DNA of 64,000 nucleotides, taken from positions 124,001 through 188,000 of the forward strand of contig JAQTZB010000004.1 in assembly GCA_028688015.1 (NCBI GenBank), written 5' to 3'. The position numbers were made by a program, and so were the translations under genes. Source of the stretch: Elusimicrobiales bacterium (GTDB lineage: Bacteria; Elusimicrobiota; Elusimicrobia; Elusimicrobiales; UBA9959). The notes beneath the pieces were generated by a model that worked only from the letters and a program-made list of their open reading frames with translations, did not search any database and had not been told where the DNA came from. Shown in pieces: positions 32,394 to 41,680 of this stretch. Numbering within the stretch: position 1 is the stretch's first letter; every line of letters starts with the position of its first letter.

Positions 32394-33986
32394 TTACTCG
32401 CCCATCGGGATCAGGCCCTGCGCGCCCTGGGGGGCGGCTTCGAGCTGCGCGTAGAAGAAGTTATTGGCGACGCTGCCCATGAAGCTGGGCTTGCCGTCCA
32501 GGTCGGCGGCGCTCTTCACGCGGCGGGACTTCTGCAGGTCCTTGGCGAAGGCCGCGTCCAGCTGGGCCACGGAGCCGCGGTCCAGGACATTCACGTTCAC
32601 CTCGGTGTCGTAGCGCTCGCCGCGGGGGTGCAGGTTGTAGGAGCCGATGTCGGCGAACTCGCCGTCCACGGTCATGAACTTGGAGTGCAGGGTATCACCG
32701 GGGGAGCGCCAGCCGTTATAGAGGTAGATGTTCGCCCCGGCCTGGGCCAGCGGGATGAGGCACTTGTACATGGCCTCCACTATCACGACACCCTCGGGGT
32801 CGATGCTTTCCTTGGAATTGGTCAGGATATTGACCTCGACGCCGCGGGCGCGGGCGTCCAGCACGGCCTGGGTCACTACGGGCAGGGAGACGAAGTAAGC
32901 GTTCTCGATATTGATATTGCGGGTGGCGCCGTACATGGCCTTTATGATGCTGGTCAGGATCGGGGAGCTCTGGGGCGGGTTCTGCATCACCACCGCCACG
33001 CGGGCGCTGCCGCCCTCAAAGGGCATGCCGGCGAGATTGCGGGCGTCCACGGACTTCAGGCCGTTCTTGGCGGCGTACTTGTTCCACTCGCCGGCCAGGA
33101 GTTTCTTGGCGTCGAGCACGGCCGGGCCGGAGAAGACCACGTCGGTATCGCGCCACAGGATGCTGCCGCCCTTATGGGAGTACACGTCGCCGAAATTCTG
33201 GCCGCCGGCCACCGCGTACTGGTCGTCGGCGATCAGCACCTTCACGTGCCAGATGTCGTTGGAGCGGGACTCCTGCACCTTGAGCACTTCGATCCCGGCC
33301 TTCTGCATCATCGCCACCACCTTCTTGCCGTGGCCGACGTTGACCTTGCTGTCGATCATCACCTTCACGTCAACGCCCTCGCGCTTCTTGGAGATCAGCA
33401 TCTGCGCGGCCTGGTAGCCGGTGGTATCGTCGTAGAAAGCCCAGCTGGAGATCAGCAGGCTCTTCTTGGCGCTGCGGATCAGGGCGTCCTTCACCTCGAA
33501 GGAGGCGGGGCCGTTGATAAGGAAACGGGCCGAGTTGCCCGAGGTGAAGCGGCCGCCGGTGACCTGCTCGAACTCGGAGATGAAGCCGGGCTCGGTGAAC
33601 AGGGAAGGCTGGCCCGCGCGGCGGGCGGGGAAGGCCTTGGACTTCGAGGCCGCCATCACGCGGTCGGAGATAGCTTCGAAAGCGGGGGTATTGGTCCACG
33701 GGCCGTTGTCCGTGATCTGCGCGCCCAGCGCGTACCAGAGGGTGACCGCTGTGCCGGAATAGGAAACAGGCTCCGCGCCCGAGAATTCCTGCGGCACGGC
33801 CACCGGCTGCGCCAGCGGGCTGGGGATCGGGGAGGCCTTAACGGCGCTCACGTCCGCGCCGAGGGCGGAAACGGAGCCGTTGTACCTTTCGAGGATATCC
33901 GCCTGGCGGGCGGTCTGGGCCGAAGAGAAGCCGGGAAGCATGACGCAGGAAACGAGGAGCGCTAGGGCGAGCTTTTTGTTGGTCAT
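32394..33986 (-). CDS. Exported phospholipase D / cardiolipin-synthase-like protein
   Basis: 530 residues with a Sec signal peptide (KLALALLVSCVMLPGFSSAQ). Two complete HKD motifs: HVKVLIAD at H247/K249/D254 and HSKFMTVD at H434/K436/D441, each followed by the expected G-x2-N / GSYN. Such proteins act as a phosphatidyl transferase or phosphodiesterase; the two-HKD layout with ERYDTEVNV near the end resembles cardiolipin synthase. A signal peptide instead of membrane helices suggests a periplasmic enzyme. The -10 box TATACT lies 6 bases before the ATG, with no Shine-Dalgarno. Confidence 0.9.
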   Translation of the reverse strand: MTNKKLALALLVSCVMLPGFSSAQTARQADILERYNGSVSALGADVSAVKASPIPSPLAQPVAVPQEFSGAEPVSYSGTAVTLWYALGAQITDNGPWTNTPAFEAISDRVMAASKSKAFPARRAGQPSLFTEPGFISEFEQVTGGRFTSGNSARFLINGPASFEVKDALIRSAKKSLLISSWAFYDDTTGYQAAQMLISKKREGVDVKVMIDSKVNVGHGKKVVAMMQKAGIEVLKVQESRSNDIWHVKVLIADDQYAVAGGQNFGDVYSHKGGSILWRDTDVVFSGPAVLDAKKLLAGEWNKYAAKNGLKSVDARNLAGMPFEGGSARVAVVMQNPPQSSPILTSIIKAMYGATRNINIENAYFVSLPVVTQAVLDARARGVEVNILTNSKESIDPEGVVIVEAMYKCLIPLAQAGANIYLYNGWRSPGDTLHSKFMTVDGEFADIGSYNLHPRGERYDTEVNVNVLDRGSVAQLDAAFAKDLQKSRRVKSAADLDGKPSFMGSVANNFFYAQLEAAPQGAQGLIPMGE

Positions 33987-34048
33987 GCCTATAGTATACG
34001 GCCGGGAACGCTTTTTCGAAAGGGCCGTGTAGGCCCAAAAGCCGCAAA

Positions 34049-34076
34049 AAAGGGCCCAGTAAAATCTGGGCCCTTT
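34049..34076 (-). terminator. Terminator of the hicA-comB-queCE operon
   Basis: AAAGGGCCCA and TGGGCCCTTT enclose an 8-base loop; the minus strand continues as TTTTTTGC. It is downstream of the zinc-ribbon gene at 34162 and just upstream of the PLD promoter. Confidence 0.85.
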
Positions 34077-34121
34077 GGGCTAATGTACCCGCGCGCGGGC
34101 GATTAAACCCGTTAGCGCCTT

Positions 34122-34143
34122 ATAATATAAATATTTATATTAT
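34122..34143. other. 22-bp perfect AT-only palindrome
   Basis: An uninterrupted A/T palindrome (core AATATAAATATTTATATT) in a gap of the GC-rich sequence, 19 bases downstream of the zinc-ribbon gene stop. It could be a protein-binding site, an easily melted DNA segment or part of a 3' end. No gene in the gap 33987-34161. Confidence 0.6.
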
Positions 34144-34161
34144 TAAACGCGACAAAAAATT

Positions 34162-34467
34162 TTAATCCAAGTCAAAGGGACTATCCGGCCGGGAGGTGTC
34201 TCCGGACTCCTCTATGCGCTTCTTTTCCTTCTGGAACTTCTCTTCCAGTTCCTTTTTCTTTTCCTCCATGCTCTTGCCGGCGTTGGAGAAATAGCTGTCC
34301 AGGCGGGCCTTGTCCTCCTGCATCTTTTTCATGGCTTCCTGCATCAGGTCGCCGCCCGGCTTGACCTGCGGCTTGTCCCAGTGCTTAAGCACCTTGCCGG
34401 TCTTCCGGTCCACTTCTATGCGCGCCTTGCAGCACGGGCAGTCGATAAGAAAAGTTCCTTCGGACAT
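34162..34467 (-). CDS. CPCC zinc-ribbon-like protein with charged helical tail
   Basis: 101 residues from the ATG at 34467, which overlaps the queE stop by one base (TAATG) and has GGGGGG upstream. The N-terminus SEGTFLIDCPCCKARIEVDRKTG is a small Cys-rich knuckle (C-P-C-C) with a beta hairpin; the rest is a Lys/Glu coiled-coil (KSMEEKKKELEEKFQKEKKRIEE). Only one Cys cluster is present, so metal binding would need dimerisation. No family name is known to me. The location after queE may only reflect transcription. Confidence 0.8.
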   Translation of the reverse strand: MSEGTFLIDCPCCKARIEVDRKTGKVLKHWDKPQVKPGGDLMQEAMKKMQEDKARLDSYFSNAGKSMEEKKKELEEKFQKEKKRIEESGDTSRPDSPFDLD

Positions 34468-35165
34468 TATTTTACCCCCCACAAGGGATGCTGCTGCGGC
34501 AGCACCTTTACGTTGACCAGCCGCGAGGCCGCCAGACAGGCGGCCTCGCGCAGGAATTTTTGCGACGGCGGCCGAACGCCGGGGCGGGCGGTGGCCGGCT
34601 GGATAAAGAACGGCGCGCCGGGCACTGCAGCCGCCAGGGCCACGGCTTTTCTGAAATCCGCCGGTTTCGTGCCGGAAGTCAGCACTACTTTTATGAAAAT
34701 TTTTTCAGGCGCGGCCGCCAGGAATTTTTTATGCTCGGCCCAGGCGCCCTTCTGCCCGGTGGAGGAGGGCAGTTTGATGTCCATGGCTATGACATCCAGG
34801 AGCGCCGCGGTTTTGCGGAGCTCCGGGTAAAGCACGCCGTTGGTTTCCAGGTGCAGCCGCAGACCGGCTCTTTTCAGCAGCGGAGCCAGGGCTTTTATGA
34901 ACCGCCACTGCAGCAGCGGCTCCCCGCCGGTAAGGGAAACGTCGCGGGCTTTTTTAGCCCTGGCAAGCTTTATTACATCTTTCGCCGCCTCGGCCGGGGT
35001 CTTGGTTTCTGCTGCCGCGCCGTCGAGCGCGGCCGGCTCGTCGCAATAGCCGCAGCGCAGGTTGCAGCCGGCAAAGCGCAGGAACACCTGGCGCTGCCCG
35101 GCGTAAAGGCCCTCGCCCTGCAGCGAGCAGAAGATCTCGGCGACGGGTGCGGTAAGTTTTTTCAT
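34467..35165 (-). CDS. queE: 7-carboxy-7-deazaguanine synthase (radical SAM)
   Basis: Converts carboxytetrahydropterin to CDG in the queuosine pathway. Cluster motif C-x3-C-x2-C in FAGCNLRCGYCD (about residues 31-42), SLQGEGLYAGQRQVFLR at the N-terminus, SLTGGEPLLQ (SAM/substrate GGE motif), LETNGVL. 232 residues. queC is immediately upstream with a 2-base gap. queD, queF and tgt are not in the window. Confidence 0.95.
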   Translation of the reverse strand: MKKLTAPVAEIFCSLQGEGLYAGQRQVFLRFAGCNLRCGYCDEPAALDGAAAETKTPAEAAKDVIKLARAKKARDVSLTGGEPLLQWRFIKALAPLLKRAGLRLHLETNGVLYPELRKTAALLDVIAMDIKLPSSTGQKGAWAEHKKFLAAAPEKIFIKVVLTSGTKPADFRKAVALAAAVPGAPFFIQPATARPGVRPPSQKFLREAACLAASRLVNVKVLPQQHPLWGVK

Positions 35166-35167
35166 TT

Positions 35168-35842
35168 TCAGAGCGCGGGGTCTTTCAGCCCGGCGTCGGC
35201 GAATCCTCTGGCGCGCAGCTTGCAGGAATCGCAGCGGCCGCAGGGCCTGCGCCCGCCGCTGTAGCAGGACCAGGTCAGCTCCAGCGGAGCCTTGAGCTTC
35301 AGGCCCAGCCTGGCGATGCCGGCCTTGCTGAGTTTTATCAGCGGCGTCAGGATCTTTATCGGCCGCCCCCCCGCGCCGCGGCGCGTGCCGAAGGCCGCGG
35401 CCTTCTGGAGCGCGCGGTAAAACTCCGGGCGGCAGTCGGGGTAGCCGGAATAATCCACCACGTTGGGCCCCAGCACTATGGCGTCGGCGCCCACGGCGTC
35501 CGCCAGCGAGAACCCTACCGAGGCGAAGACCAAATTGCGGCCCGGCACATAGGTGGACGGGATGTCCCCCTTCCTGCCTATCTTCGAAAGCTTTACGTCG
35601 GGCAGCTTCATTTTTTTGTTAACCAGGGAGCAGGAGGCGAACCAGGGGAAGGCCAGGTTTATCTCATACAGCTTAACGCCCAGGCGGCGCGCTATGGCGC
35701 GGGCGCTGCGGTTCTCCCTGTCGTGGCGCTGGCCGTAATCGAAAGAGACGGCCAGGCACTCATAGCCTTCGGCCAGCGCCCAGGCGAGGGCGGTGGTGGA
35801 ATCCAGCCCGCCTGAAAAAAGGACCACGGCTTTTTTCTTCAT
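35168..35842 (-). CDS. queC: 7-cyano-7-deazaguanine synthase
   Basis: Forms preQ0 from CDG using ATP and ammonia. PP-loop SGGLDSTTALAWAL near residue 10, FDYGQRH, STYVPGRNLVF, and the zinc site CYSGGRRPCGRCDSCKLR near the C-terminus (four Cys). 224 residues. The start overlaps the ComB-like gene stop by 4 bases. Together with queE it gives two sequential steps of the preQ0 pathway. Confidence 0.97.
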   Translation of the reverse strand: MKKKAVVLFSGGLDSTTALAWALAEGYECLAVSFDYGQRHDRENRSARAIARRLGVKLYEINLAFPWFASCSLVNKKMKLPDVKLSKIGRKGDIPSTYVPGRNLVFASVGFSLADAVGADAIVLGPNVVDYSGYPDCRPEFYRALQKAAAFGTRRGAGGRPIKILTPLIKLSKAGIARLGLKLKAPLELTWSCYSGGRRPCGRCDSCKLRARGFADAGLKDPAL

Positions 35843-36537
35843 ACCGCATTCTCCACTATGCCGGCGCCGGCCCTGAATTTTATCCGCGGCACCGCCTTCA
35901 TGTGTCCCCGCTTCAGGACCAGTTCCATGTCGCGCTTGCCGGTCTCGGGCCTGAAGGCCAGGAAGTCCAGCACGCGGCCGCTGGCGTGGATCTCTTCGAG
36001 GGCGGCCGGGAAGGCGTCGCGGCCTTCCAGTTCCTCCACCAGCGCCCGCGCGCAGATCATGTCCTCGACGTGCTTCATGTCGTAAAACAGGCAGGCTGGC
36101 ACTATCAGCGTGGGGGCGGGATGGGCGCGGCAGTAGGCGGCCAGCGCCGGAAAATTGGCGAAGCAGGCCACCAGGATCTCGGAGGCCAGCAGCAGCGAGG
36201 AGGCGGCGGGAGAGCCGGAGTTGGTGACGGAAAGCGCAGGGCGCAAAGGATCGGAATCGTAAAGGGCGGTATACGGCGAATTATCATACTGATCTACGCC
36301 CAGGTTTATCTCTGAAAAGAGGTCGGAGCCGGGCAGCCGGCGTCGGGCCGCCAGCGCCAGGGCCGGGTTCGGGTAAACCCGCACGTCGCGGCGGCCGCTC
36401 TCGAGCAGCGCGGTTATGGTATTGGAAAAGCGGAAGAGGTCGATAACGATGCCGCGGCCGCGCCAGGTGCGGGCCTCGGCGCGGTCCAGGGCTATGCGGG
36501 GGCTATTTTGCGGTGCGGGTGGAAGCTTCGGTGACAT
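35839..36537 (-). CDS. ComB-like 2-phosphosulfolactate phosphatase family protein
   Basis: 232 residues. Family landmarks in diverged form: GIVIDLFRFSNTITALLESG (usual VVIDVLRASTTI), the DQYDNSPYTALYD segment (usual GFDxGNSP), LSVTNSGSPAASSLLLAS (usual TTNGTRA) and CRAHPAPTLIVPAC. In coenzyme M synthesis ComB removes phosphate from 2-phosphosulfolactate, but many bacterial members have no such pathway, and none is seen here. The departure from TNGT suggests another substrate. It overlaps the lipoprotein gene by 35 bases and queC by 4. Confidence 0.78.
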   Translation of the reverse strand: MSPKLPPAPQNSPRIALDRAEARTWRGRGIVIDLFRFSNTITALLESGRRDVRVYPNPALALAARRRLPGSDLFSEINLGVDQYDNSPYTALYDSDPLRPALSVTNSGSPAASSLLLASEILVACFANFPALAAYCRAHPAPTLIVPACLFYDMKHVEDMICARALVEELEGRDAFPAALEEIHASGRVLDFLAFRPETGKRDMELVLKRGHMKAVPRIKFRAGAGIVENAV

Positions 36538-36892
36538 ATTTTATGGCCAGAGCGCTCAGGTACAGCTCCGGCTCCTCGTAGACGCCCATCTGCGGCCCCG
36601 CCGCTGCGGAGTCCACCGCCAGGATGACCGCATCCGCCCCTATGGCGGCGGCCTGCCGTCGGGCCTGGGCCTTAAGCGCCTCCAACCGGGCCTGCCCGGT
36701 GGACGCGCTGACGCGGGGGCTGTGGATAATGGCGATCCCGCCCCAGGGGCGGACGGCCTCGGCGCGGGAATTATAGACGGCGACCTCGCGCCAGGGGCGC
36801 GGTTCGAACCAGGGGCCTACCTGTATGACGTCGAGCCTGGAGGAAGCGCAGGCGCAGGCAGAGAGCAGCGCCAGCGCCGCCCAGCGGCGCAT
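36503..36892 (-). CDS. Small putative lipoprotein
   Basis: 129 residues with a short signal sequence and lipobox (ALLSAC, Cys near residue 13). The mature part has a conserved-looking segment EVAVYNSRAEAVRPWGGIAIIHSPRV and GADAVILAVD, recalling the YbjQ/YedP-like 'GADA' folds of small surface lipoproteins, but I cannot name a family. The start codon shares a TGATG with the HicA-like gene, the end overlaps the ComB-like gene by 35 bases. Confidence 0.8.
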   Translation of the reverse strand: MRRWAALALLSACACASSRLDVIQVGPWFEPRPWREVAVYNSRAEAVRPWGGIAIIHSPRVSASTGQARLEALKAQARRQAAAIGADAVILAVDSAAAGPQMGVYEEPELYLSALAIKYVTEASTRTAK

Positions 36893-37077
36893 CAGGGCTG
36901 GTCTACGCCGAGGTCGCGGCAGATCTTGCGGACCGTGAAGTCGGCGATCTCGTTGTGGCGGGTGACCGGAACTTCCTTGTTGGAAACCGGGTTGAGGAAA
37001 ACGGAGTACTTGCCGCCCTCGCGGTTGAGCACGCAGCCCTTGCTGATAAGATGTCTAACCAGATCCTTGCGTTTCAT
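36892..37077 (-). CDS. HicA-like toxin-family protein without partner antitoxin
   Basis: 61 residues from the ATG at 37077 (GAGG upstream); a longer frame adds 18 residues of no family resemblance. The dsRBD-like HicA pattern is visible: KRKDLVRHLISKGCVLNREGGKYSVFLNP...KEVPVTRHNEIADFTVRKICRDLGV. The usual G-S-H-H segment with the catalytic His reads G-G-K-Y here, so RNase activity is doubtful. No HicB-like gene adjoins it. A TAAAAT -10-like box (37122-37127) is framed by two CCGCGG sites (37112-37117, 37136-37141), which could be an operator. It may be a domesticated regulator. Confidence 0.82.
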   Translation of the reverse strand: MKRKDLVRHLISKGCVLNREGGKYSVFLNPVSNKEVPVTRHNEIADFTVRKICRDLGVDQP

Positions 37078-37168
37078 ATTTGCCTCGCTGCGGCCGCCGG
37101 GAAAGGCTCGGCCGCGGCTATATTTTAGCACTTATCCGCGGGGCGCGGGAACAGCGGGGCGGGGCCGC

Positions 37169-37678
37169 TCAGTTATAATCGGCGTCGGAGCCGCCGGAGA
37201 CGGCCTCTGAGCCGTAACGTTTGATGGAGTCCATGAACCGCCAGGCCACCCCCCCGGTCTTGGAGAAGGTCACCTGCACGAAGGTAAGTTCCCCGTCCTC
37301 GGGGTTTTCAAAGACCAGGACGCTGCGGCCTCCCTCGGTCAGCGTGCCCTTGCACTGGCCGTAGGAATTCGGGAGGCCGAGTGAACCCGCGGGGCGGTCA
37401 CCGCCCTCGGCGGCGCTGGCCTGGCGGCCTTCGGGTTCGGCCTTGGTGTCTATCATAACCATGGCCTCTTCAGGCTCTTCGGCGGGCTTGGGGGCGGCCT
37501 TGGCCGGAGCCGGCTTCTTGGCCGCCGGCTGCTCCGGCTGCGGGGCGGCGGCGGTCTGTGCCGCCGGCGCGGCCGCCGTTTTCTTTTCCGGGGCCGGCTT
37601 CGTCTTCTCGGCCGGAGCCTGCGCGGCAAGCGCCCCGGCACAGGCGAACAGCAGTACTGCGGCAAAAGTATTTTTCAT
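37169..37678 (-). CDS. Secreted protein with Ala/Pro/Lys-rich linker
   Basis: 169 residues. Signal peptide MKNTFAAVLLFACAGALAAQ; residues ~20-75 are a low-complexity linker (KPAPEKKTAAAPAAQTAAAP...) of the kind that spans the periplasm or cell wall; the last ~75 residues form a small globular domain (SYGQCKGTLTEGGRSVLVFENPEDGELTFVQVTF). I do not recognise the domain. GGAGG precedes the ATG. It is followed downstream by the HicA-like gene after a 91-base gap. Confidence 0.8.
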   Translation of the reverse strand: MKNTFAAVLLFACAGALAAQAPAEKTKPAPEKKTAAAPAAQTAAAPQPEQPAAKKPAPAKAAPKPAEEPEEAMVMIDTKAEPEGRQASAAEGGDRPAGSLGLPNSYGQCKGTLTEGGRSVLVFENPEDGELTFVQVTFSKTGGVAWRFMDSIKRYGSEAVSGGSDADYN

Positions 37679-37706
37679 AATCCCTAACCTCCGTTCCCGC
37701 GGCTAA

Positions 37707-38552
37707 TCAAAATCTCTTTACGGCCACGCGGCCCGTCTTTATCCCGAGCAGCCCCAGCGCCAGCGCGGCGAAGCGCTCCGGGGCGTCGCTGACCACGAAC
37801 TCGGAGCGGCCGCGGCGGCCCGGGTTCAGCAGGCCCCTGTCCGCCAGTTCGGTGCGGGCGGCCTGCGCCGCCGCCAGCGCTGAATCCACTATCTTCGTGC
37901 GCGGGCCCATCACCTTCGCTATGACTTTCTTGAGCAGCGGGTAATGCGTGCAGCCCAGGATCAGCGCGTCGGCCCGGCCGCGGAAAGGCGCCAGGTACTC
38001 GCGCGCCACCGTCTCCGCCACCGGTTTCGAACACCAGCCCTCCTCCACCAGCGGCACGAACAGGGGGCAGGCGCGCTCCGTTACTTTCACGCCGGAACCG
38101 GCCAGCGCGCGGGAATAGGCGCGGCTGTTCACCGTGGCCGAGGTGCCGGTCACCAGCACCCGCCCGCCGGGCGGCGCGGTGCGCAGCGCGGCCTCCACGC
38201 CCGGCAGGATCACGCCCATGACGGGCACCGGCGAGATTTTCCTGACCGCGTCCAGCGCCAGCGAAGAGGCAGTATTGCAGGCGACGATCAGCAGCTTCAC
38301 GCGCTTTTCCAGCAGGTAGGCCGCTATCTCCTTGGAAAAGGCTATCACCGCCTCCGGGGACTTGGTGCCGTACGGCACGCGCGCGGTGTCGCCGAAATAG
38401 ACCAGGTTCTCTCCGGGCAGCATGCTCCGCAGCTCCTTGAAGACGGTCAGCCCGCCGAGCCCGGAGTCGAAGATGCCTATAGGGCGCCCGGCAGCTTGGG
38501 GACACACCTTCCCAACTTCGGTTTTCCCCAATGATCCAGTCTTTCTGCGCAT
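37707..38552 (-). CDS. murI: Glutamate racemase, start region inside a palindrome
   Basis: Supplies D-glutamate for peptidoglycan. Motifs: PIGIFDSGLGGLTVFKEL (N-terminal catalytic segment), VACNTASSLAL with the first catalytic Cys, ALILGCTHYPLLKK with the second, and GTSATVNSRAYS. The first ~20 residues of the longest frame (MRRKTGSLGKTEVG...) are encoded by the palindrome at 38498-38575 and have no counterpart in the family; a GTG at 38507 or the ATG at 38552 must serve as start, because no start codon remains at the usual position just before GRPIGIFDSG. No clear Shine-Dalgarno sequence for the ATG. It follows the amidase gene closely. Confidence 0.93.
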   Translation of the reverse strand: MRRKTGSLGKTEVGKVCPQAAGRPIGIFDSGLGGLTVFKELRSMLPGENLVYFGDTARVPYGTKSPEAVIAFSKEIAAYLLEKRVKLLIVACNTASSLALDAVRKISPVPVMGVILPGVEAALRTAPPGGRVLVTGTSATVNSRAYSRALAGSGVKVTERACPLFVPLVEEGWCSKPVAETVAREYLAPFRGRADALILGCTHYPLLKKVIAKVMGPRTKIVDSALAAAQAARTELADRGLLNPGRRGRSEFVVSDAPERFAALALGLLGIKTGRVAVKRF

Positions 38553-38575
38553 AGAAGTTATGAAGGTATGTCCCC
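38498..38575. repeat. REP-like palindrome with GGGGAC/GTCCCC ends at murI start
   Basis: Left arm GGGGACACACCTTCCCAACTTC (38498-38519, split here as GGGGACACACC and TTCCCAACTTC) and right arm 38554-38575 pair with about four mismatches over 22 bases, with a 34-base loop. It ends two bases after the amidase stop and covers the murI start region. Same terminal hexamer as the element at 7298, but a different interior. Confidence 0.8.
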
Positions 38576-38577
38576 GG

Positions 38578-40155
38578 TCATTTCCACTGTTTCATCTCGG
38601 CGTACTTCAGAATGCCCCTGTGCACGGCGGACGCTATCTTGGCCCGGACCTTCTTGTCGTTCATGTTCTTCTGGTCGGAGGAATTGGTCATGAAGCCCAT
38701 CTCCAGGAGGATGCCCGGCGAGTAGGTGCCGCGCAGCACGTAGAAGGCCGCCTGCTTAACCCCGCGGTTCACGAACGGGGTGCGGCGCTCCATCTCCGCG
38801 GTGACGTAGCCGGCGAGGAGCCCGCCCTCTTTCTGGTAATCGTTGCGGGCCATCGCGTGCAGGAGCATCGCGGCCGCGTCAGCCTGGCCGCCGCCGTCCT
38901 CGAGGCCGACCACGGAGTTTTCGTAATCGGCGACCTCGGCCGCGCCGGGGTCGGAGGCCTTCTCGGACATAAAGTAGATCTCGAAGCCTTTCTCCCTGCG
39001 GTCGCGGTTGGCGTTGGCGTGGATGGAGACGAAGATGTCCGCCTTGAAATTATTGGCTATCACCGAGCGGTCGGCCAGCGGCACGAACTCGTCGGTACTG
39101 CGCGTCAGCGTTACGTCGAAGATCTCCTCGGCCTTCAGCAGCTCGTAGAGCTCTTTGGCCACCGCCAGGTTCAGCTCCTTCTCCTTTAGCCCGAACAGCT
39201 TGCGGCCGCCCGGGTCCTTGCCGCCGTGACCGGCGTCGATAACGATCTTCTTCCTGCCCGTCGGCGCCGCCAGCTTGTCCGGGATGCCCAGGCCGGCCGC
39301 TGAAGAGGCGGCGACGGCGGCGGTGGCGGCGGCCAGCCCGAAGCCGCCGTCCGGAGCGATGACGGGCGGCTCCCCGCCCAGGGGCGCCTGCGCGCCGGCG
39401 ATGCTCTGCCGCACGGTTTCCGCCCGCTTGGCGACGTCTATCACCAGGCGGTCCGGGTCGGACAGCGCGAACACGTCCACCTTGCCGAAATTCTCGTCGG
39501 GGTCAAGCACCAGGATGGCGGTCTTGTTCTCCTGCCGCAGGTCAACGCCCCGCAGCACGCCGTCGCCGATGGACAGCTTTTCCTCCCGGGAGATAACACC
39601 GCCGAAGATGTTGATCCGGAAAAGGTTATTCTCCTTCTGCGTGGACTGCCACTTGAGCGGCTCCTCCATGTAGACGACCACACGCGTCTTGTCCTGGTGG
39701 GTGAAGTAGTTTATCGAGGTCACGTTGACCTCGCGCTGCGCGCCCAGCGTGGCGGTGGCCTGGTTGTAATCCAGCTTGAACCCGAAGGCCTCCGCGAAAT
39801 GCTTGGAGACGAAGAAGTCCAGCGCGAGGAAGGCCTTTCCCCCGCGCACTATCAGCGGGTTCGGGAACTGCACGCTCTCGCCCTGGATCAGCACGCTGTC
39901 CGACTTCATGAAGAACGTCACCGTCTTGCCCTTCATCTGCAGGGTCAGCTTGCCGGAGACCGGGGACCAGTAGATCTTCCCGCCGATGAGCTTGGCGGCC
40001 TGGGCGGCGTCCAGGTACGCGACGCCGTTGAGCGCGTAGGTACCTATCCTGCCGGCGTACACGCCGTTCTTCATGTAGGTGACCTGGTCCACCCGGGCCT
40101 GCGCCGGCGCCCAGAGCGCGGCCAGCAGGAACAGCACAGATAATCTTTTGAACAT
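38578..40155 (-). CDS. N-acetylmuramoyl-L-alanine amidase with AMIN domain
   Basis: 525 residues from the ATG at 40155, chosen because GGAG lies 8 bases upstream and a signal peptide (FKRLSVLFLLAALWAPAQA) then starts the protein. Order: copper-amine-oxidase-N-like beta domain (~25-125), AMIN domain (~145-245), an Ala/Pro linker, and an Amidase_3 catalytic domain from ~300, with zinc ligands H310 in IDAGHGGKDPG, E327 in EKELNLAV and the later SIHANA, and LLEMGFMTN. Cleaves peptide stems from glycan strands, usually in cell separation; AMIN domains target peptidoglycan or secretins. It follows rng after 59 bases. Confidence 0.93.
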   Translation of the reverse strand: MFKRLSVLFLLAALWAPAQARVDQVTYMKNGVYAGRIGTYALNGVAYLDAAQAAKLIGGKIYWSPVSGKLTLQMKGKTVTFFMKSDSVLIQGESVQFPNPLIVRGGKAFLALDFFVSKHFAEAFGFKLDYNQATATLGAQREVNVTSINYFTHQDKTRVVVYMEEPLKWQSTQKENNLFRINIFGGVISREEKLSIGDGVLRGVDLRQENKTAILVLDPDENFGKVDVFALSDPDRLVIDVAKRAETVRQSIAGAQAPLGGEPPVIAPDGGFGLAAATAAVAASSAAGLGIPDKLAAPTGRKKIVIDAGHGGKDPGGRKLFGLKEKELNLAVAKELYELLKAEEIFDVTLTRSTDEFVPLADRSVIANNFKADIFVSIHANANRDRREKGFEIYFMSEKASDPGAAEVADYENSVVGLEDGGGQADAAAMLLHAMARNDYQKEGGLLAGYVTAEMERRTPFVNRGVKQAAFYVLRGTYSPGILLEMGFMTNSSDQKNMNDKKVRAKIASAVHRGILKYAEMKQWK

Positions 40156-40214
40156 TTTGCCCATCTCCAAATTCTATACCAACTTAGGGGCGCCTTACAA
40201 CAGGCGTCCGCGGC

Positions 40215-41663
<1,449 letters not shown>

Positions 41664-41680
41664 AAATTCTCCTTCAGCTT

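Noticed and set aside
40155-40200. Promoter TTGTAA-N18-TAGAAT before the AMIN amidase
   Set aside because: The predicted transcript start would fall within or after the GGAG ribosome-binding site, which does not fit the chosen start codon.
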